Below are positions 15,631 through 19,263 of a DNA stretch of 19,263 nt, piece by piece. Position numbers and translations under genes: made by a program. Below the pieces are notes generated by a model. That model saw only the letters and a list, made by a program, of their open reading frames with translations, had not been told where the DNA came from and did no database searches. The DNA lies in NCBI GenBank assembly GCA_910588755.1, contig CAJUQZ010000083.1, positions 1 to 19,263 on the forward strand. Reading direction: 5' to 3'. Every line of letters starts with the position of its first letter. The first letter of the stretch is position 1. The stretch is from an uncultured Lachnospiraceae bacterium. GTDB taxonomy: Bacteria; Bacillota; Clostridia; Lachnospirales; Lachnospiraceae.

Positions 15631-16206
15631 TTAAATCTTCCCATCCAGCAATACACCCTTATTCTTCATCAGATAATCCACAAGGGATATGATCGTCAGT
15701 ACGACCGCAATCCACATGACAATCTGCGTGAGCACCGCCAGCGCCCTGATGTCCGCGATCATCAGACACACCATAACCATCTGGAACGTTGTCTTGAATT
15801 TTCCCCAGTAGCTCGCGGCAATAACCACACGATTGTCTGCTGCCACAAGCCGGAAACCGCTGATGATAAATTCCCTGCTGATAATGATAATGACTATCCA
15901 CGCTGGTATCCTGCCCATCTCGACTAGACAGATCATCGCGGCGCACACCAAAAGCTTGTCCGCCAGCGGGTCCATAAACTTTCCAAAGTTTGTGACAAGA
16001 TTGTACTTCCGCGCGATCTTACCATCAAGCAGGTCTGTAAGGCTCGCGACGATAAAGATTCCCAGCGCGATGTAGTCTGCGTAGTCCGCAATCCCGCCAG
16101 CCACTGCCATAAACCATCCCCACTGCGCATGGCTGCCAAGCAGGACCAGCACAAACGGTATGATCAGTATTACCCTGAATACAGTCAGTTTATTCGGTAA
16201 ATTCAT
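15631..16206 (-). CDS. pgsA: PgsA, CDP-diacylglycerol-glycerol-3-phosphate 3-phosphatidyltransferase
   Basis: A 191-residue integral membrane enzyme that makes phosphatidylglycerol phosphate from CDP-diacylglycerol and glycerol-3-phosphate. The CDP-alcohol phosphatidyltransferase motif is complete: D58, D61-G62, A65-R66, G75, D79 and D83 (DLLDGKIAR then GKFMDPLAD). About five to six hydrophobic helices are present. The ATG at 16206 has GGAG 9 nt upstream; a TTG at 16212 lies too close to that site. The gene overlaps the end of rimO by 17 bp and ends at the shared terminator, as the last gene of the operon. Confidence 0.93.
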   Translation of the reverse strand: MNLPNKLTVFRVILIIPFVLVLLGSHAQWGWFMAVAGGIADYADYIALGIFIVASLTDLLDGKIARKYNLVTNFGKFMDPLADKLLVCAAMICLVEMGRIPAWIVIIIISREFIISGFRLVAADNRVVIAASYWGKFKTTFQMVMVCLMIADIRALAVLTQIVMWIAVVLTIISLVDYLMKNKGVLLDGKI

Positions 16207-17542
16207 CTTCAATCTCTCCTATCAGGTCATATTCATACGAGCCCGTGATGCGCACCCGCACAAAATCGCCTGTCATCAGCTCCCGCCCCGTCTGGACAAA
16301 CACATAGCCATCGACATTAGGAGCATCCTTGTAGCTTCTTGCCACATAAGCGTGCTCGTCCGGCACCTTGCCCTCCACCATGACAGTCAGCACACTTCCG
16401 ACCATCTCCTGCGCCTTCCCAAACGCAATCTCCTGCTGCAGCTCCATGATGTCCGCCTGCCGGTCAAGCTTTACTTCCTCGTCAATCTGATTGTCAAACA
16501 GCGCCGCAGGTGTGTCCTCCTCCTGCGAGTAGGTGAACACGCCAAGCCGGTCAAACGCCATCTGCCCCACAAACGAAAGCAGTTCTTCGTGATCCTCTAC
16601 CGTCTCCCCCGGAAATCCGGTGATGAGCGTCGTGCGCAAGCAGATATCGGGTATCCGCGCCCGCAACTTTGCAATCATGTCTGTAAGCTCCTGCCGGCTT
16701 GTCCGCCGCCCCATGCGCTTTAAAACCGGATCAGAGGCGTGCTGTACTGGGATATCGAGGTAATTGCATACCTTCTGTTCACTGCGGATTGTCTCTATCA
16801 ACTCATCGGTGATCTCCTCCGGGTAGCAGTAAAGAATTCTGACCCAATATAGACCTTGTATCGCACACAGCCTGTGCAGCAGCTCTGGAAGTCGCTTTTC
16901 CCCGTACAGGTCCACACCATAGCGCGTCGTCTCCTGCGCCACTAGGATAATCTCCTTTGCCCCAAATGAAACGAGGCGCCGAGCCTCCTGAACGAGGCTG
17001 TCCACCGGAATGCTCCTGTAGCTTCCCCGCACCTTGGGGATGATACAGTAGCTGCAGTGCTTGTCGCAGCCCTCCGCAATCTTTAAATACGCATAGTGCC
17101 CACCAGTCGTGACGATTCTCCTATTGTCATGATACGCATACACCGGCGCGCGGTTGATATCCGCTAGATGATTGCGGCTATTTCCAGACAACACCTCATC
17201 GAGCGCGTCCGCAATCGCATCAATTGCCGTTGTGCCCACGATGGCGTCTACCTCCGGAATCTCCTTCTGGATCTCATCCTGATAGCGCTGCGCGAGACAC
17301 CCCGCGGCGATCAGTGCCCTGATATCGCCGCTCTTTCGCAACTCCGCCATCTCCAGAAGCGTGTTGATGCTCTCCTGCTTGGCATCATTGATAAAACAAC
17401 ATGTGTTGACAATGACCGCACTGGCCTCTGCCTCATCGTCCGTGATTGTATATCCCCTCTGCACTAGCGTGCCAAGCATCATTTCCGTGTCCACCAAATT
17501 CTTGTCGCAGCCAAGGGAAATAAATAATATTTTACTCTTCAT
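16190..17542 (-). CDS. rimO: RimO, ribosomal protein S12 methylthiotransferase
   Basis: A 450-residue radical SAM methylthiotransferase that adds a methylthio group to the conserved aspartate of ribosomal protein S12. SLGCDKNLVD at the N terminus marks RimO rather than MiaB. The auxiliary cluster cysteines are C12, C48 and C82, and the radical SAM triad is C159, C163 and C166 (GCDKHCSYC). A TRAM domain occupies the last 65 or so residues. The ATG at 17542 lies inside the end of rpoZ (11-bp overlap) and has only a distant GAGGG, so it probably depends on translational coupling. Confidence 0.94.
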   Translation of the reverse strand: MKSKILFISLGCDKNLVDTEMMLGTLVQRGYTITDDEAEASAVIVNTCCFINDAKQESINTLLEMAELRKSGDIRALIAAGCLAQRYQDEIQKEIPEVDAIVGTTAIDAIADALDEVLSGNSRNHLADINRAPVYAYHDNRRIVTTGGHYAYLKIAEGCDKHCSYCIIPKVRGSYRSIPVDSLVQEARRLVSFGAKEIILVAQETTRYGVDLYGEKRLPELLHRLCAIQGLYWVRILYCYPEEITDELIETIRSEQKVCNYLDIPVQHASDPVLKRMGRRTSRQELTDMIAKLRARIPDICLRTTLITGFPGETVEDHEELLSFVGQMAFDRLGVFTYSQEEDTPAALFDNQIDEEVKLDRQADIMELQQEIAFGKAQEMVGSVLTVMVEGKVPDEHAYVARSYKDAPNVDGYVFVQTGRELMTGDFVRVRITGSYEYDLIGEIEDEFTE

Positions 17543-17762
17543 GTGTAATCTTGATCTTGCCCTCGTTGAGCTCCTCAATGGCAACCGACAGCGGCTTTGT
17601 CTGCTTTGTGTCCACCAGTGGTTCCTCCCCGCCGATGATCTGTCTTGCGCGCTTTGCCGTCGCCATCACAATCGAATAGCGGCTGTTTACCACCGGCGCC
17701 TCCCCCTGCTCAACCTCATTGTTAACTACCTTCATTAGATCTGTGTAAGATGGATGTAACAT
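17532..17762 (-). CDS. rpoZ: RpoZ, RNA polymerase omega subunit
   Basis: A 76-residue protein with the omega signature around SRYSIVMATAKRARQI and a lower-complexity C-terminal tail (PLSVAIEELNEGKIKI). It aids assembly of RNA polymerase through the beta-prime subunit. The ATG at 17762 has GAGG 7 nt upstream. Only 29 bp separate it from remA; gmk, usually between these genes in Firmicutes, is not there. Confidence 0.92.
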   Translation of the reverse strand: MLHPSYTDLMKVVNNEVEQGEAPVVNSRYSIVMATAKRARQIIGGEEPLVDTKQTKPLSVAIEELNEGKIKITHEE

Positions 17763-17791
17763 ATTTTTTCCTCGCTTTTTTAAAAATATTC

Positions 17792-18061
17792 TCAATTGCC
17801 CTCGTCAGTATCCTCGTCGGCCAGCGCGCCCTGCGCCCTCCCTGCGATCGTCTCTGGCAGAAGCGCCGAGAGCACAATCTGGCTGCTCTCCATCACCAGC
17901 ACCGACTTTGTCCTGCGCCCCTGTGTGGCATCAATGACTGTACCGCTCTCCTTGGCCTTCTGGACAAGCCGCTTGATAGGCGCCGAGTCCGGGCTTACGA
18001 CCGCGATAATCTTGGATGTGTTGACGATATTTCCAAAGCCTATATGAATCAGTCTGTTCAC
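17792..18061 (-). CDS. remA: RemA/DUF370 family DNA-binding regulator of extracellular matrix
   Basis: An 89-residue protein matching RemA (formerly DUF370) throughout: IHIGFGNIVNTSKIIAVVSP, SAPIKRL, then VIDATQGRRTKSVLVM with the arginine pair R49-R50 in the position implicated in DNA binding in Bacillus subtilis. RemA there activates the eps and tapA matrix operons by binding several sites upstream of the promoters. The start is GTG at 18061, with GGGGTG a few bases upstream, 23 bp after yicC. The C terminus ends in an acidic tail (ADEDTDEGN). The nearby pel operon is an obvious candidate target (inference). Confidence 0.92.
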   Translation of the reverse strand: MNRLIHIGFGNIVNTSKIIAVVSPDSAPIKRLVQKAKESGTVIDATQGRRTKSVLVMESSQIVLSALLPETIAGRAQGALADEDTDEGN

Positions 18062-18084
18062 GTGGCACCCCGCTGTTGTATGAT

Positions 18085-18963
18085 TTACTCTATATTCTGT
18101 ATCTGTTCCCGCACCTTCTCAATCTCGGTCTTTAAGTCAATGCCCCTATTGGAGATTGCAAGGTCGTTTGCCTTCGAGAGGATCGTGTTGGCCTCCCGGT
18201 TCATCTCCTGTGCGATAAAATCAAGTTTCCTGCCGATGCTTCCGCCGTCATGAAGTGCCTGCTTCATCGTCTCAATATGGCTTCTTAGCCGGACGAGCTC
18301 CTCATCGACACAGACCTTGTCGGCAAAAATCGTGACCTCTGTCAGAAGTCTCGTCTCGTCTACGTTCGCATCGCCCAGCAGCTCATGAATCCGCTCGTCG
18401 AGCTTTCTTTTGTACTCCTCAATGATCTGTGGCGAGCGCTCCTCGATAAAGGCGACATGTTCCAGCATACCGTCAAGCTTTACAATCAGATCACCCGCAA
18501 GGTTCTGCCCCTCCCTGATGCGCGTCTCCTCCAACCCTTTTGCCGCGCCTTGTATGGCTTTTGCAAGACCCTTCCAGATCTCCTCCTCGTCTATGGTCTG
18601 CTCCTCCATCGAGAAGACCTCGGGATAGCGCGAGAGCGTCGATACCCTGATATCGTTGTCCAGTCCAAAGTCCGCTGACATAGCCTTCAGATATCCGAGA
18701 TACTCCGCCGCAATATCCTTGTTGTACTTGATGCAGATATTACTCTCGGAAAAATCCTCGTAGGTGATAAAAATATCAACCTTTCCGCGCTGCACATAAT
18801 TTTTCAGTTCATTTCGGATAGCGCTCTCGAAAAAACCAAGCTTTTTGGGCATCTTGATATTGGCGTCAAGATATCTGTGATTCACAGACTTCATCTCAAC
18901 AGCGTATTTGCGGCTGCCGTCTGTAACCTCACACCGCCCAAAACCTGTCATGCTTTTAATCAT
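18085..18963 (-). CDS. yicC: YicC/YloC family endoribonuclease
   Basis: A 292-residue protein with the typical N terminus MIKSMTGFGR, the VEMKSVNHRYLD block and the C-terminal GRKLDFIAQEMNREANT block of the YicC/YloC family, shown to be an RNA endonuclease in enteric bacteria. The ATG at 18963 follows AGGAGG with 6 nt spacing; an in-frame TTG at 18981 precedes that site and is not the start. It is the first gene of the yicC-remA-rpoZ-rimO-pgsA operon. Confidence 0.92.
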   Translation of the reverse strand: MIKSMTGFGRCEVTDGSRKYAVEMKSVNHRYLDANIKMPKKLGFFESAIRNELKNYVQRGKVDIFITYEDFSESNICIKYNKDIAAEYLGYLKAMSADFGLDNDIRVSTLSRYPEVFSMEEQTIDEEEIWKGLAKAIQGAAKGLEETRIREGQNLAGDLIVKLDGMLEHVAFIEERSPQIIEEYKRKLDERIHELLGDANVDETRLLTEVTIFADKVCVDEELVRLRSHIETMKQALHDGGSIGRKLDFIAQEMNREANTILSKANDLAISNRGIDLKTEIEKVREQIQNIE

Positions 18964-19032
18964 GTCAATCCTCCTGACCAAACTCTAACCCCAAACCTGT
19001 CTCTGTATCATTAATAACTGCTTATCTAATGT

Positions 19033-19061
19033 ATTATAAAATAAACCGCACCACACGTCAA
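19033..19061 (-). promoter_or_regulatory. SigA-type promoter of the yicC operon
   Basis: On the minus strand TTGACG (19061-19056) is separated by exactly 17 bp from a consensus TATAAT (19038-19033). The leader before the yicC ATG would be about 60-65 nt. This is the best promoter match in the window and would drive yicC through pgsA. Confidence 0.85.
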
Positions 19062-19164
19062 CCTAATTTTCAAACCTTTTAACGCCCTTTTCATACCCCT
19101 GTCTATTATCGATAGCTTTCCCCCGCAAACTTTTCATAAAAACGCTCTACACAGCAAATCCACC

Positions 19165-19193
19165 TTGAAAACCCCCAAAAAAAGTGCTATGGT
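19165..19193 (+). promoter_or_regulatory. Divergent SigA-type promoter reading out of the window
   Basis: TTGAAA (19165-19170), a 17-bp spacer and TATGGT (19188-19193) form a fair promoter on the plus strand. No start codon with a ribosome binding site follows before the window ends, so the gene it serves lies to the right. Confidence 0.5.
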
Positions 19194-19263
19194 AATAAAG
19201 TTATAGTGGAGTAGTCTCGGAAACTCACTGAAGATGCAACAGAAAAACAGGCCATATAAACGA

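Overview
The window looks like a chromosomal segment of an anaerobic Clostridia species, most likely Lachnospiraceae. The housekeeping order yicC-remA-rpoZ-rimO-pgsA, strong GGAGG ribosome binding sites, tight gene overlaps and TTG/GTG starts all fit. Nearly everything is on the minus strand. The genus cannot be fixed from the sequence alone.

Layout. (1) Positions 1-1164 are AT-rich and hold no intact gene, only a heavily decayed relative of a family I recall as common in Lachnospiraceae, plus two hairpins. (2) Positions 1165-14272 form one tightly packed minus-strand gene run. Read from its promoter end it encodes PelD, PelE, a DUF2194 protein in the PelA-deacetylase slot, PelF, PelG, then a CotH-kinase-like protein, a VTC-domain protein, a DUF4956 membrane protein, a DUF4874/DUF4832 protein and finally an AT-rich radical SAM protein. 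(3) Positions 14273-14941 are a roughly 670-bp divergent regulatory region. It carries about 13 degenerate tandem copies of a 17-18 bp unit next to a plausible pelD promoter, two palindromes and a hairpin. (4) Positions 14942-15568 hold an unrecognised plus-strand gene ending at a strong bidirectional terminator. (5) Positions 15631-18963 are the minus-strand housekeeping operon yicC-remA-rpoZ-rimO-pgsA with a near-consensus promoter. A divergent promoter leaves the right edge.

How it fits together. PelF would polymerise the sugar from a UDP-sugar. PelG, PelD and PelE would form the membrane transport and control complex. PelD keeps an RxxD c-di-GMP inhibitory-site motif but has lost GGDEF, so it should be a c-di-GMP receptor rather than an enzyme. 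The DUF2194 protein would act outside the membrane. The four downstream genes (CotH, VTC, DUF4956, DUF4832) are translationally chained to pelG and look like an accessory module for the exopolysaccharide whose chemistry is unknown. RemA, whose Bacillus homologue activates matrix operons by binding DNA, is encoded about 3.5 kb upstream of the tandem array, so RemA control of this pel operon through the array is an attractive hypothesis.

The most notable signals are the tandem array in the pelD upstream region, the extended Pel-CotH-VTC-DUF4956-DUF4832 operon, the PelD architecture with a degenerate SDR domain, and the absence of gmk from its usual place between remA and rpoZ.
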